Numbered from the stretch's first letter, positions 44,422 through 53,797 are shown. The stretch is 64,000 nucleotides of DNA from Mucilaginibacter gilvus (GCF_004054195.1 NZ_SBIW01000007.1:484098-548097); one strand, 5' to 3'. Program-made: numbers and translations. Notes: a model not told the origin generated them from the letters alone.

Positions 44422-44865
44422 TTTGACGATTTGAAAATTAAGAATAATGAGAAAAGAAAAAAAATTGAAAATGAGAAGTAATGAGAAATGACAAAGAAAA
44501 CCTTATTGTAAAATTAACTTTTGATTTGCTTTAGACATTATTGAATTCACCGAAGAATTGGAAAGTCTCAGAAAGTACGCGATTGCCAATCAATTAATTT
44601 AGATGTGGAACATCAATAGGTGCAAACGTTCGCGAAGCACAAAATGCAGAAAGCAAAGCCGATTTTACACACAAAATAAAAATAGCCGCTAAAGAAGCAG
44701 AAGAGGCTGAATATTTTTTGCTGCTTTGCCAATTTGCTAAGACGTATCCATTTAATCAGGCTTTACTCGATAAACTCATTGTTATCATTAAAATTCTATC
44801 CAAAATTATCGCAACATCCAAATCATAGCATTTTCAAATCATCAAATTACCAAATCATCAAATTA
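44419..44865. repeat. inverted-repeat cassette between scoA and scoB
   Basis: TAATTTGACGATTTGAAAAT (44419-44438, starting at the scoA stop codon) is the reverse complement, at 19 of 20 positions, of the segment at 44830-44849. The right arm's 15-bp word CAAATCATCAAATTA is then repeated at 44851-44865, 3 nt before the scoB ATG. The broken S23 gene fills the interior. Confidence 0.85.
44481..44828 (+). pseudogene. four helix bundle (S23 / 23S rRNA intervening-sequence) protein, frameshifted
   Basis: From ATG 44481 the frame MRNDKENLIVKLTFD is broken by one missing T. It resumes as LDIIEFTEELESLRKYAIANQ, is broken again by one extra T (near 44602), and resumes as GTSIGANVREAQNAESKADF, EAEYFLLLCQF and LIVIIKILSKIIATSKS to TAG 44826-44828. 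GTSIGANVxEA is the S23 family hallmark. Two single-base indels make it a recent pseudogene. S23 proteins were first known from rRNA intervening sequences, and free copies are common in Bacteroidota. Confidence 0.9.
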
Positions 44866-44868
44866 AAA

Positions 44869-45525
44869 ATGTTAGATAAAACAGGAATAGCGAAACGCAT
44901 CGCAAAAGAAATAAAAGACGGTTACTATGTAAACCTCGGCATCGGCATACCTACGTTGGTAGCCAATTACATCCCCGAACATATAGATGTAGTGCTGCAA
45001 TCCGAAAACGGTTTGCTGGGTATGGGCCCTTTTCCCTTTGAGGGTGAGGAAGACCCGGACCTGATAAACGCCGGCAAACAAACCATCACCATGCTGCCCG
45101 GCTCTGCGGTGTTTGATTCGGCGATGAGCTTTGGGATGATCCGTTCGAAAAAGGTAAATCTCACCATTCTTGGTGCCATGGAGGTGTCCGAAAATGGCGA
45201 CATAGCCAACTGGAAGATTCCCGGCAAAATGGTAAAAGGAATGGGCGGCGCTATGGACCTGGTGGCGTCGGCAGAAAATATCATCGTAGCTATGCAACAC
45301 GTAAATAAAGCCGGGGAATCTAAACTGTTACCCAACTGCACGCTACCCTTAACCGGCGTAAACTGCGTTAAAAAAATAGTAACCGAACTGGCCGTGCTGG
45401 ATGTATTGCCCGAAGGCGGTTTTAAGCTTTTAGAGCGTGCGCCGGGTGTAAGTGTTGAGGAAATTATTAAGGCAACGGCAGGGAAACTTATTATTGAGGG
45501 TGATGTGCCGGAGATGGTGATATGA
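44869..45525 (+). CDS. scoB: 3-oxoacid CoA-transferase subunit B
   Basis: 218 aa. E46 in LQSENGLLGMGPF is the glutamate that forms the enzyme-CoA thioester. NLGIGIPTLVANYI, SFGMIRSKKVNLTILGAMEV and GAMDLVASAENI match the beta subunit. ATG 44869 is the true start: the frame is open further upstream only because it runs out of frame through the S23 pseudogene. The start codon follows the repeat word by 3 nt. Confidence 0.95.
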   Translation: MLDKTGIAKRIAKEIKDGYYVNLGIGIPTLVANYIPEHIDVVLQSENGLLGMGPFPFEGEEDPDLINAGKQTITMLPGSAVFDSAMSFGMIRSKKVNLTILGAMEVSENGDIANWKIPGKMVKGMGGAMDLVASAENIIVAMQHVNKAGESKLLPNCTLPLTGVNCVKKIVTELAVLDVLPEGGFKLLERAPGVSVEEIIKATAGKLIIEGDVPEMVI

Positions 45526-45617
45526 TAAGGTAGAAAACAAGAAGCGCGGGGAAAGCGCTATTCCTTATATGGCGAGGGGAAGGTAGGGGGTTTATCGATT
45601 TTCTAAACATGGTGTCG

Positions 45618-45676
45618 AAACCCCTCCCTGCGTTTGCGCACATCGTCTTCACGGCCCCTCCTGGGGGAGGGGTTTA
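45618..45676. repeat. G/C-rich hairpin repeat after scoB
   Basis: AAACCCCTCCC (45618-45628) is complementary to GGGAGGGGTTT (45665-45675), and a tighter inner hairpin CCCCTCC-TGGG-GGAGGGG lies at 45655-45672. Probably an interspersed repeat that may also act as a bidirectional terminator. Confidence 0.65.
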
Positions 45677-45732
45677 AAAACCGCACATCTTAACCCTTAT
45701 AACTTTTTCCAACCTTTTTAACCCACAACTCC

Positions 45733-45740
45733 TATCTTTA
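45733..45740 (+). promoter_or_regulatory. putative -7 box (TATCTTTA) for rpe
   Basis: One mismatch to TAnnTTTG, ending 4 nt before the rpe ATG, so the transcript may be leaderless. Confidence 0.35.
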
Positions 45741-45744
45741 CCCC

Positions 45745-46401
45745 ATGAACCACCTGATAGCGCCTTCAATTTTAGCTGCCGATTTTGCAAACATGCAGCG
45801 CGATGTTGAAATGATGAACAATAGCCAGGCCGACTGGATGCACTTTGATGTGATGGATGGCATGTTTGTGCCCAATATTTCTTTTGGTTTCCCGGTGTTA
45901 AAGGCGGTAAAAAAGTACGCCCTAAAACCAATCGACGTACACCTAATGATCGTTGATCCCGACCGTTACCTCAAGGCATTTGCCGAAGAAGGCGCATATA
46001 GTATTACCGTGCATTACGAGGCTTGCCCGCACCTGCATCGCACCGTACAGGCCATAAAAGAACTGGGCTGTAAGGCATCGGTCGCTATCAACCCACACAC
46101 ACCCGCTATGTTATTAAAGGATATTATTGCCGATTTGGATATGGTGCTGGTCATGTCGGTCAATCCTGGTTTTGGCGCGCAGAAATTCATCCCGCATAGC
46201 TATACTAAGATAGCCGAAGTGAGGGAATTGGCCAAAAATGTTAATCCCGGTTTGCTGATAGAGGTAGACGGGGGTGTTGATAATACCAACGCCGCCCAGT
46301 TGTTGGCAGCAGGCGCAAACGTGTTAGTGGCCGGTAACTCCGTATTCTCGGCACCCAACCCTACAGCAGCAATAACTGCTTTGAAGCAGGTGACCTGGTA
46401 A
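45745..46401 (+). CDS. rpe: ribulose-phosphate 3-epimerase
   Basis: 218 aa TIM barrel. APSILAADFANM, the metal-binding HFDVMDGMFVPN, VHLMI, NPGFGAQKFI and EVDGGV are all present. Interconverts ribulose-5-phosphate and xylulose-5-phosphate in the pentose phosphate pathway. Single gene between the scoB repeat and serC. Confidence 0.97.
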   Translation: MNHLIAPSILAADFANMQRDVEMMNNSQADWMHFDVMDGMFVPNISFGFPVLKAVKKYALKPIDVHLMIVDPDRYLKAFAEEGAYSITVHYEACPHLHRTVQAIKELGCKASVAINPHTPAMLLKDIIADLDMVLVMSVNPGFGAQKFIPHSYTKIAEVRELAKNVNPGLLIEVDGGVDNTNAAQLLAAGANVLVAGNSVFSAPNPTAAITALKQVTW

Positions 46402-46551
46402 ATTCCCGTTGCTGCGGTATGCGGAGTTGCCATATGTCAACTTTTTCTAAAAAATGTAAAAAAAGTCTATGAACTTTATAGGATTTATTAACTTCGGCAC
46501 TTCAAAATACAAAGTTGATAATCAAACGTCAGCATAAAATAAACTCATAAT

Positions 46552-47619
46552 ATGAAACACAATTTCGGTGCCGGCCCCGGCATATTACCACACGAAGTGT
46601 TAAAACAGGCTGCAGCAGCAGTAATTGATTTTAACGGTACAGGTTTGTCTTTGCTCGAAATTTCGCACCGATCGCCGGAATTTGAAGCGGTGTTGGACGA
46701 AGCTGTTAAACTGGTAAAAGAACTGTTTGAAGTTCCTGCGGGGTATTCGGTATTGTTTTTACAGGGGGGTGCCAGCACGCAATTTGCTTTGGCACCATAC
46801 AACTTACTGCCCGAAGGTGGTAAAGCTGCGTACCTGGAAACAGGCGTTTGGGCCAACAAGGCACTAAAGGAGGCTAAGTTTTTTGGCGAGACGGTAGTTG
46901 TTGCTACTTCAAAAGAAAGCAACTTTAACTACATCCCTAAAGATTACGAAATACCTGCCGATGCAGCTTATTTCCACATTACATCAAACAACACTATTTA
47001 CGGTACGCAGTTGAAGCAATTCCCTGCATCATCGCCTGTACCGGTTGTTTGTGATATGTCGTCGGATATTTTCAGCCGTAAGGTAAACGTTGCCAATTTT
47101 GGTGTGATTTACGCCGGTGCGCAAAAAAACATGGGCCCTGCCGGTGTTACTTTGGTAATTGTTAAGGATGACCTGTTGGGCAAAACCGGCCGTAAGATCC
47201 CGGCTATGTTTAACTACCAGGTACAAATAGAAGGTGGATCGATGTACAACACGCCGCCATGCTTCGCTATCTATGTATCCATGCTTACCCTAAACTGGCT
47301 GAAAGCCAAGGGTGGTGTAGAAGCTATCGAAAAAGAGAACGACGCTAAAGCAGCCGTATTGTACGAAGAAATAGACCGTAACCCGTTCTTTAAAGCTGTA
47401 GCCGCTACAGAAGACCGTTCGCACATGAATGTTTGCTTTGTTGCCGCTAACCCCGAGCACGAAAAACCTTTCCTGAAGCTTTGCGACGAAAAAGGTATCG
47501 TAGGCTTAAAAGGCCACAGGAGCGTAGGCGGTTTCCGCGCATCTATTTACAACGCGTTGCCTATCACCAGTGTTTACGTGCTGATAGAAGCTATGCAAGA
47601 GTTTGCTGAGAAAAATTAG
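46552..47619 (+). CDS. serC: phosphoserine aminotransferase
   Basis: 355 aa class V aminotransferase. [14 protein letters not shown] start, [12 protein letters not shown], and [12 protein letters not shown] with the PLP lysine near 193. Makes phosphoserine from 3-phosphohydroxypyruvate, and can also serve pyridoxine synthesis. Forms a two-gene unit with serA 94 bp downstream. Confidence 0.97.
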   Translation: MKHNFGAGPGILPHEVLKQAAAAVIDFNGTGLSLLEISHRSPEFEAVLDEAVKLVKELFEVPAGYSVLFLQGGASTQFALAPYNLLPEGGKAAYLETGVWANKALKEAKFFGETVVVATSKESNFNYIPKDYEIPADAAYFHITSNNTIYGTQLKQFPASSPVPVVCDMSSDIFSRKVNVANFGVIYAGAQKNMGPAGVTLVIVKDDLLGKTGRKIPAMFNYQVQIEGGSMYNTPPCFAIYVSMLTLNWLKAKGGVEAIEKENDAKAAVLYEEIDRNPFFKAVAATEDRSHMNVCFVAANPEHEKPFLKLCDEKGIVGLKGHRSVGGFRASIYNALPITSVYVLIEAMQEFAEKN

Positions 47620-47630
47620 TAATTGTTTTT

Positions 47631-47706
47631 GGTTTGATTAAGTTGAGTAGTGAGTAGTTCTTGCTGCTTTAACCACTTAACTTAATCAACCACTTAACCT
47701 AATCAA
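47631..47706. repeat. inverted word-repeat element between serC and serA
   Basis: The left arm GGTTTGATTAAGTTGAGTAG (47631-47650) is the approximate reverse complement of a 17-bp word that is then tandemly duplicated: CCACTTAACTTAATCAA (47673-47689) and CCACTTAACCTAATCAA (47690-47706). The serA ATG follows 7 nt later. Confidence 0.8.
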
Positions 47707-47713
47707 CCAAGAC

Positions 47714-48667
47714 ATGATCAAAATATTAGCCAATGACGGCATCGACCCGATAGGCAAAAAAATGTTAGAAGAAGCGGGCTTTTTTGTTGAAACCAACAAT
47801 ATCCCGCAGGATGAATTACCTGTACGTTTACAGGAGTTTGACGCCATAACCGTACGCAGCGCTACTAAAGTGCGTAAAGCGCTTATAGACGCTTGCCCGG
47901 GCCTTAAACTAATTGGCCGTGGTGGTGTAGGTGTTGACAACATCGACGTAGATTACGCTAAAGGAAAAGGCATTGGTGTTTACAATACGCCTGCATCTTC
48001 CTCTTTATCTGTTGCCGAATTGGTATTCGCGCAGCTTTTCACCGGTGTGCGTTTTCTGCACGATAGCAACCGCAAAATGCCGGTTGATGGCGGTACTAAA
48101 TTTAACGACCTTAAAAAGGCTTACGCTAAAGGCGTTGAGCTTCGTGGCAAAACCCTTGGTATTGTAGGTTTTGGCCGCATAGGCCGCGAAGTTGCCAAGA
48201 TCGCTATAGGCGTGGGTATGGATGTGATCGCTTACGATCTTTTCCCCTTCAACCCTGAAGTGGAGATTGTTTTAGGCACAGGCGGTACCAAGGTTAACGT
48301 AACCGTTAAAACATCAACGCTTGATGAGATCATCAAAACAGCAGATTTCATTACCCTGCACACACCGTTCATTGATAAAGCTCTGATAGGTGCCGAAGAA
48401 CTTGCGCAAATGAAAAAAGGCGTTCAGTTGGTAAACATCTCTCGCGGTGGTTTAATTGACGAACTGGCATTGATAGAAGCGCTGAACAGCGGCCAGGTAT
48501 CATACGCGGCATTAGACGTGTTTGATAACGAACCAACCCCACGTGCGGAGATTTTAGCTCATCCAAAAATTTCTTTAACCCCGCATATTGGCGCCGCTAC
48601 AAACGAAGCACAAGAACGTATCGGTGTTGAACTGGCAAGCTTAATTATCGCGCATTTCAAAGGATAA
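47714..48667 (+). CDS. serA: D-3-phosphoglycerate dehydrogenase, short form
   Basis: 317 aa. Substrate and NAD domains only, without the ACT domain of E. coli SerA, so probably not serine-inhibited in the same way. GFGRIGREVAKIA binds NAD; VNISRGGLIDELAL, LDVFDNEP and LTPHIGAATNEAQ contain the catalytic Arg, Glu and His. First step of serine synthesis, acting before SerC. Ends at a strong terminator. Confidence 0.95.
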   Translation: MIKILANDGIDPIGKKMLEEAGFFVETNNIPQDELPVRLQEFDAITVRSATKVRKALIDACPGLKLIGRGGVGVDNIDVDYAKGKGIGVYNTPASSSLSVAELVFAQLFTGVRFLHDSNRKMPVDGGTKFNDLKKAYAKGVELRGKTLGIVGFGRIGREVAKIAIGVGMDVIAYDLFPFNPEVEIVLGTGGTKVNVTVKTSTLDEIIKTADFITLHTPFIDKALIGAEELAQMKKGVQLVNISRGGLIDELALIEALNSGQVSYAALDVFDNEPTPRAEILAHPKISLTPHIGAATNEAQERIGVELASLIIAHFKG

Positions 48668-48688
48668 TTTATCCGGTAAATATATTAG

Positions 48689-48722
48689 AAAGCCCTTTGA
48701 CGGAATGTTGAAGGGCTTTTTG
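48689..48722 (+). terminator. intrinsic terminator after serA
   Basis: AAAGCCCTT (48689-48697) pairs with AAGGGCTTTT (48711-48720), followed by TTG. Confidence 0.8.
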
Positions 48723-48805
48723 TTTAAACAAACACCATATTCTTCAAATATCTTTTGGCAAGGTTAGCTGCAATCCCGTAATTTTCGATAACCTACTGAA
48801 AATCA

Positions 48806-49339
48806 ATGAGGATCATCCAGCCACCCAAACCGGGCGATTACCCGCCGTACGCCATCATGTACATGAAACTGATACCAGCCGATGGTATGGTGTTAAAATA
48901 TTTGCAGAACAACTTTTACCGGGTGAAGGACCTTATCTATTCGCTGCCCAAGGAACGCCTGCTCCACCGTTACGCGCCCGGTAAATGGAGCATTAAGGAA
49001 ACCCTGGTACACATAATTGATGATGAGCGCATCTTCGCCTACCGCGCCCTGCGTTTTGCCCGTAACGAACAGCAAAGTTTGATAGGTTTCGACCAGGATG
49101 CTTACGCCAAATACTCAGGCGCCGATAAACGTGATCTGGATAATATATTTGAGGAGTACGAAGCGGTACGGAACGCTACCATCGCCCTTTTTAACGGCCT
49201 GCCCGAAGAAGCCTTCGACAGGATGGGGCATGGCACCGGCACCGCCAATGATGCCACCGTACGAGCCCTGGCCCACCACATTGCCGGGCACGAAATGCAT
49301 CATTATTTTTTAATAAAGAATAAGTATTTGACTATTTAA
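48806..49339 (+). CDS. DinB-family protein
   Basis: 177 aa four-helix DinB/YfiT-type protein. Metal-site histidines lie in ETLVHIIDDERIFAYRALRFAR and ALAHHIAGHEMHHYFLI. Typically a thiol-transferase or of unknown function. Its end overlaps the convergent zinc-ribbon gene by 4 bp. Confidence 0.9.
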   Translation: MRIIQPPKPGDYPPYAIMYMKLIPADGMVLKYLQNNFYRVKDLIYSLPKERLLHRYAPGKWSIKETLVHIIDDERIFAYRALRFARNEQQSLIGFDQDAYAKYSGADKRDLDNIFEEYEAVRNATIALFNGLPEEAFDRMGHGTGTANDATVRALAHHIAGHEMHHYFLIKNKYLTI

Positions 49340-49932
49340 TTCCTGTCGATATCAATTACCTTCTCATTTTTATTCATCGCTTTCAACTCGGCAATGGTGA
49401 AAAACCTTAATTCGGTGTCGTATTCTTTTGTTTTCAAGTCGTTTAAGCCACTTTCCCCGTCGGTTTGATATTTGTTGTTTACAAAAAACACGCTATCGCC
49501 CTTTACCTGCATTACCTTGGCCAGGCTGTAGGCATTATCCTTAAATTTTAACGCAAGCACATCACCCTTTTGCAAAGCCGGGATCATTTTTGTGATCCGC
49601 TCCGCATTCTGCCGGCCATGTATGGTAACAAATATTCCGATCAAAATAATTACGCCTATACCAGAAAATGTCCAAATAGGGGTTTTGGTTTGCAGTTTTA
49701 AATTATCGTAGCTCAACTTAAGAGCAGTTGGCATTTCTTTCTCCTTTAAAACCTGTTTACATTGTGCGCATTGCGAAACGCCGGTTTTGCCAATAGGGAA
49801 GGTGGGTATCCAGAAAATGTGCGCCCATTTTTGCAATATGTTCATTTGCAGGTTGCGTGTGTTGCAATTTGGGCAGGGTTCGGTAATAGCTTCCGTTAAA
49901 AGTACTTTAGCCTTGGTGCCGTAAACGATCAT
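49336..49932 (-). CDS. zinc-ribbon membrane protein
   Basis: 198 aa. The N-terminal ribbon PCPNCNTRNLQMNIL pairs with CAQCKQVLKEKE to give a four-Cys zinc site. One membrane helix (about 87-107, IWTFSGIGVIILIGIFVTI) is followed by a soluble C-terminal domain (KGDVLALKFKDNAYSLAKV). Function unknown; no operon partner. Confidence 0.8.
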   Translation of the reverse strand: MIVYGTKAKVLLTEAITEPCPNCNTRNLQMNILQKWAHIFWIPTFPIGKTGVSQCAQCKQVLKEKEMPTALKLSYDNLKLQTKTPIWTFSGIGVIILIGIFVTIHGRQNAERITKMIPALQKGDVLALKFKDNAYSLAKVMQVKGDSVFFVNNKYQTDGESGLNDLKTKEYDTELRFFTIAELKAMNKNEKVIDIDRN

Positions 49933-50126
49933 AATGCGTGAGGGTTTGGTTGATATTTATGGCTATGAAAATAGGAAAAAAAATAAAGGTTAATGTTTAG
50001 TTTCTGTTAAATGTAAATTTAAATGCCTCTTCTTTTGCGATAGGGGGTGTAGCGGGTACCGGCCCTGCGCGTAACGCTTGCAGGCGTACGAGCGAAAAAC
50101 CCGCCGAAGATATCGCCAATAAGAGT

Positions 50127-50190
50127 TGTCTGAATCAGAACTTGCAGAATTAAAGAATTAACAGAATGAGGCCTAAAATAGATTCAGACA
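50127..50190. repeat. hairpin element TGTCTGAATC...GATTCAGACA
   Basis: The 10-bp ends at 50127-50136 and 50181-50190 are exact reverse complements. The interior repeats the word AGAATTAA (cagaattaaagaattaacagaat). Resembles MITE-like interspersed elements of Sphingobacteriaceae. Confidence 0.75.
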
Positions 50191-50224
50191 CTCACAATTT
50201 ACTTTCCCCTTATATAAAAATTCC

Positions 50225-50232
50225 TACTTTTG
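50225..50232 (+). promoter_or_regulatory. putative -7 box (TACTTTTG) for the thrS-infC-rpmI-rplT cluster
   Basis: Exact TAnnTTTG match 74 bp before thrS, leaving a normal-length leader. -33 element unclear. Confidence 0.45.
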
Positions 50233-50306
50233 CGCTAAATGTAAATCACGTTAGTATGTGATTTTTTATAATTTACTATTTATTAGAATTTAAATCATAG
50301 TTGTAG

Positions 50307-52232
50307 ATGATTAGTATTACACTTCCAGATGGTTCTGTTCGTCAGTACGACAAGGGAATCACTGCCATGCAGATAGCATTGTCTATCTCTGAAGGCTTAG
50401 CACGAAACGTATTAGCCGCCGAAGTAAACGGCGAAGTATGGGATGCAAGCAGACCAATTGATGAAGATTCATCCGTTAAATTATTAACCTGGAACGATCC
50501 TAAGGGTAAAGCAACCTACTGGCACTCGTCGGCACACTTGCTGGCCGAGGCTTTGGAGGCATTGTACCCGGGCACCAAATTCGGTATCGGTCCGGCTATT
50601 GAAACCGGTTTTTATTACGATGTGGATTTTGGCGACAAAACCCTTTCTTCTGACGATTTCAAGCAGATAGAAGATAAGATGATCGAACTGGCTAAAGCTA
50701 AAAACGAGTACATCCGCAAGCCCGTGAGCAAAGCCGACGCCATTGCCTACTTTACCGAAAAAGACGACGAATACAAACTGGACCTGATAAAGGACCTGCC
50801 CGATGGTGCTATAACTTTTTACACACAAGGTAACTTTACCGATCTGTGCCGTGGGCCGCATATCCCCAATACAGGCTTTGTAAAGGCAGCTAAGCTAATG
50901 AGCCTTGCCGGTGCCTACTGGCGCGGCGATGAGAGCCGTAAGCAGCTTACACGCATCTATGGGGTTACTTTCCCTAAGGCAAGCGAGCTGACAGAGTATC
51001 TGCATCTAATAGAGGAAGCCAAAAAACGCGATCACCGCAAATTAGGTAAGGAACTGGAACTTTTTGCTTTTAGCGAAAAAGTAGGCATGGGTTTACCATT
51101 GTGGTTACCAAAAGGTACCGCCTTGCGCGAACGCCTGCAAAACTTTTTACAGAAAGCACAGGTAAAATCGGGCTACGAGCAGGTGATGACCCCGCACATC
51201 GGGCATAAAAACCTTTATATCACTTCCGGTCACTACGAAAAATATGGCGCGGATTCTTTCCAGCCGATAAAAACCCCGCAGGAAGGGGAAGAGTTCTTGC
51301 TAAAACCAATGAACTGCCCGCACCACTGCGAGATATATAAAACAAAACCACGGTCGTATAAAGACCTGCCGGTTCGTTTGGCGGAGTTTGGTACCGTGTA
51401 CCGTTACGAGCAAAGCGGCGAGTTGCACGGTTTAACCCGCGTACGTGGCTTTACGCAGGATGATGCCCACCTGTTCTGCCGCCCAGACCAGGTGAAGGAA
51501 GAGTTTAAGAAGGTTATCGACCTGGTATTATACGTATTTAAGGCCCTTGGCTTTAACAACTATACCGCGCAGGTTTCCCTTCGCGATCCGGAGAACAAAA
51601 CCAAGTACATCGGCAGTGATGAGAACTGGGCCTTGGCCGAAACAGCGATTATCGAATCTGCTGCTGAAAAGGGTTTAACTACCGTTGTTGAATTAGGCGA
51701 AGCCGCGTTCTACGGTCCTAAGCTCGATTTTATGGTGAAGGATGCCATTGGCCGTAAATGGCAGTTGGGAACTATCCAAGTAGATTATAACCTGCCAGAG
51801 CGTTTCGAGCTGGAATACACCGGCAGCGACAACCAAAAGCACCGCCCGGTAATGATCCATCGTGCGCCATTTGGTTCTATGGAACGCTTTATTGCCGTAC
51901 TAATTGAGCATTGCGCGGGTAATTTCCCGCTTTGGCTATCGCCGGAGCAGTTTATTATCCTCCCGATATCGGAAAAGTATGAAGATTATGCAAAAAAACT
52001 TTCAGATGAGTTAAAAGATTCCGATATTTGCGGGCTAATTGATTTCAGGGACGAGAAGATCGGTCGTAAAATACGCGACGCTGAAGTTAAAAAGATCCCA
52101 TACATGCTTATTGTGGGCGAAAAAGAAGCAGCCGAAGGGCAGGTTTCTGTACGCAAACATGGGCAGGGCGATTTGGGAAGCATGAGCATTGAAGAATTTA
52201 AACAACAAATAATTAAAGAAATAACAGTATAA
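50307..52232 (+). CDS. thrS: threonine--tRNA ligase
   Basis: 641 aa. TGS domain (1-60), editing/second additional domain ([12 protein letters not shown], about 62-220), class II catalytic core with [11 protein letters not shown] and [22 protein letters not shown] carrying the zinc and ATP residues, and C-terminal anticodon domain (about 540-641). Charges tRNA-Thr. Followed 1 nt later by infC, the common thrS-infC-rpmI-rplT order. Confidence 0.97.
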   Translation: MISITLPDGSVRQYDKGITAMQIALSISEGLARNVLAAEVNGEVWDASRPIDEDSSVKLLTWNDPKGKATYWHSSAHLLAEALEALYPGTKFGIGPAIETGFYYDVDFGDKTLSSDDFKQIEDKMIELAKAKNEYIRKPVSKADAIAYFTEKDDEYKLDLIKDLPDGAITFYTQGNFTDLCRGPHIPNTGFVKAAKLMSLAGAYWRGDESRKQLTRIYGVTFPKASELTEYLHLIEEAKKRDHRKLGKELELFAFSEKVGMGLPLWLPKGTALRERLQNFLQKAQVKSGYEQVMTPHIGHKNLYITSGHYEKYGADSFQPIKTPQEGEEFLLKPMNCPHHCEIYKTKPRSYKDLPVRLAEFGTVYRYEQSGELHGLTRVRGFTQDDAHLFCRPDQVKEEFKKVIDLVLYVFKALGFNNYTAQVSLRDPENKTKYIGSDENWALAETAIIESAAEKGLTTVVELGEAAFYGPKLDFMVKDAIGRKWQLGTIQVDYNLPERFELEYTGSDNQKHRPVMIHRAPFGSMERFIAVLIEHCAGNFPLWLSPEQFIILPISEKYEDYAKKLSDELKDSDICGLIDFRDEKIGRKIRDAEVKKIPYMLIVGEKEAAEGQVSVRKHGQGDLGSMSIEEFKQQIIKEITV

Positions 52233-52233
52233 C

Positions 52234-52800
52234 TTGGCTTTAAACAAACCTTTCAACAGAGGACCAAGGCTCCCTTTTAAGAAAAAAGAAGCCGAACACA
52301 ATATCAATCAGTTCATTAGGGCTCAGGAAGTGCGCCTTGTAGGTGACAACGTTGAGCAGGGTATATTCTCGTTAAGAGATGCTTTGGCGATAGCGCAGGA
52401 ACAAGAGCTCGACCTGGTCGAGATCTCCCCGAACGCCAGTCCGCCCGTTTGTAAAGTAACAGACTATAACAAGTTTATTTACGAGCAAAAGAAGAAGCTT
52501 AAAGAGATAAAAAGCAATGCCAAGCAAACTGTAATTAAAGAGATCCGTTTCGGGCCGAACACTGATGACCATGATTTTGACTTTAAGTTGAAACATGCCA
52601 CCAAGTTTTTAGAAGCCGGCGAAAAGGTGAGGGCATACGTGCACTTTAAAGGCCGTGCCATTGTGTACAAAGAGCAGGGCGAGATCTTACTGCTGCGTTT
52701 TGCGCAAGCTTTAGAAGAAGTAGGCAAGGTAGAGCAACTGCCAAAGCTTGAGGGAAAACGGATGTTTTTAACCGTGGCTCCAAAAGCGCTCAAAAAATAG
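52234..52800 (+). CDS. infC: translation initiation factor IF-3 (TTG start)
   Basis: 188 aa. N-domain [16 protein letters not shown]..., linker [19 protein letters not shown] and C-domain [25 protein letters not shown]. Blocks premature subunit joining and checks the start codon. It begins with TTG 52234, 1 nt after the thrS stop; no ATG or GTG is available before the conserved part. A non-AUG start is the basis of infC self-control in E. coli (AUU), so a similar loop is plausible here. Confidence 0.95.
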   Translation: MALNKPFNRGPRLPFKKKEAEHNINQFIRAQEVRLVGDNVEQGIFSLRDALAIAQEQELDLVEISPNASPPVCKVTDYNKFIYEQKKKLKEIKSNAKQTVIKEIRFGPNTDDHDFDFKLKHATKFLEAGEKVRAYVHFKGRAIVYKEQGEILLLRFAQALEEVGKVEQLPKLEGKRMFLTVAPKALKK

Positions 52801-52939
52801 ATTTGAGACGTTAGATATGAGATTTGAGATTTTATCCCGGTCTGCAGCTAACAAATATCAGAGTACAAACCCGGGAAATGAAGTATGCCGGTGCGGGAAG
52901 TTTCTTCTCACATCTCATATCTCAAATCTCACATCTAAA
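52801..52939. repeat. inverted word-repeat element between infC and rpmI
   Basis: The left arm (about 52805-52831, TTAGATATGAGATTTGAGAT) is complementary to the right arm (about 52906-52936), which is a run of the 7-bp word ATCTCAN (CACATCTCATATCTCAAATC and on). The loop between is about 75 nt. The rpmI ATG lies 16 nt after the element. Confidence 0.75.
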
Positions 52940-52954
52940 TAAATAAATAGAGTT

Positions 52955-53155
52955 ATGCCAAAAATGAAAACCAATTCCAGTGCAAAAAAGCGTTTTAAGC
53001 TTACTGGAACCGGTAAAATTACCCGTAAAAACGCATACAAAAGCCACATCTTAACCAAGATGTCGACCAAACGTAAACGTAACTTGGGCCACACCAGCTT
53101 AGTTTCTAAAGCTGACTCAGGTAACGTTAAACGTATGCTTTGTATCGGAAAGTAA
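52955..53155 (+). CDS. rpmI: 50S ribosomal protein L35
   Basis: 66 aa. [20 protein letters not shown] and [20 protein letters not shown] are the conserved L35 sequence, strongly basic. Between infC and rplT as usual. Confidence 0.97.
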   Translation: MPKMKTNSSAKKRFKLTGTGKITRKNAYKSHILTKMSTKRKRNLGHTSLVSKADSGNVKRMLCIGK

Positions 53156-53230
53156 TTAAACAATTTTTTAACCAGGTATTAGAGTCGAAAAGCTGCCGCG
53201 AGGCACACTCACTACCAAAAACAACAACAC

Positions 53231-53575
53231 ATGCCACGTTCAGTTAACGCAGTCGCGTCGAGAAGACGCCGAAAAAGGATCATGATCCTCGCCAAAGGTT
53301 ATTGGGGATCACGCAGCAAGGTTTATACCGTTGCTAAAAACACAGTAGAAAAAGGTTTACAGTACGCTTATCGTGACCGTAAAACCAAGAAAAGAGAATT
53401 CAGAGCTTTATGGATCCAGCGTATCAACGCAGGTGCCCGCCAGCACGGGATTTCTTACTCACAATTAATAGGCAAGTTAGCCGCTAAAGAAATCGGTTTA
53501 AACCGTAAAGTGTTAGCTGACTTAGCCATGAATCATCCTGACGCTTTCAAAGCGGTTATTGATGCAGTGAAATAA
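53231..53575 (+). CDS. rplT: 50S ribosomal protein L20
   Basis: 114 aa, basic. [21 protein letters not shown] is the extended N-terminal tail and the C-terminal globular part is [24 protein letters not shown]. Binds 23S rRNA early in assembly; in other bacteria it also represses this operon. A strong terminator follows. Confidence 0.97.
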   Translation: MPRSVNAVASRRRRKRIMILAKGYWGSRSKVYTVAKNTVEKGLQYAYRDRKTKKREFRALWIQRINAGARQHGISYSQLIGKLAAKEIGLNRKVLADLAMNHPDAFKAVIDAVK

Positions 53576-53597
53576 GAATTAAGATTCTTTGATATAG

Positions 53598-53634
53598 AAA
53601 AACGGCCTTCGAGTAATCGGAGGCCGTTTTTTAT
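53598..53634 (+). terminator. intrinsic terminator after rplT
   Basis: AAACGGCCT pairs with AGGCCGTTT around a 12-nt loop, followed by TTT. Confidence 0.85.
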
Positions 53635-53797
53635 TAGGGGTGGTTTTTTTGTAACCATTTGCGAAAGCAGTGCGCGGCTAAGTGTGCAGCGTTTGAAGCA
53701 ATCTCTTTACCATATAGTAACGTCTTGTATTGCCAGCACAGTGGCCGCTCGCAACACAAATCGTTAATAATTATCTCTTTACGACCAAGATCATTTT

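Larger units (their letters stand above)
49933..50306. other. 374-bp intergenic region before thrS
   Basis: No gene recognised. It contains a 10-bp perfect inverted repeat (listed separately) and the thrS -7 box. No T-box or other leader structure was recognised. Confidence 0.5.

Noticed and set aside
44734..44868. Longer scoB reading frame starting at 44734
   Set aside because: These 45 codons run out of frame through the S23 pseudogene and the repeat; the CoA-transferase family starts at MLDKTGIAK (44869).
49933..50306. T-box or attenuator before thrS
   Set aside because: No specifier loop or T-box core was found, and T-boxes are not typical of Bacteroidota.
53138..53155. Second att-like sequence: the rpmI end (TTTGTATCGGAAAGTAA) nearly matches the mnmE 3' end
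   Set aside because: Both genes happen to encode the ending CIGK-stop, so the similarity follows from the codons; there is no integrase or island between the sites.
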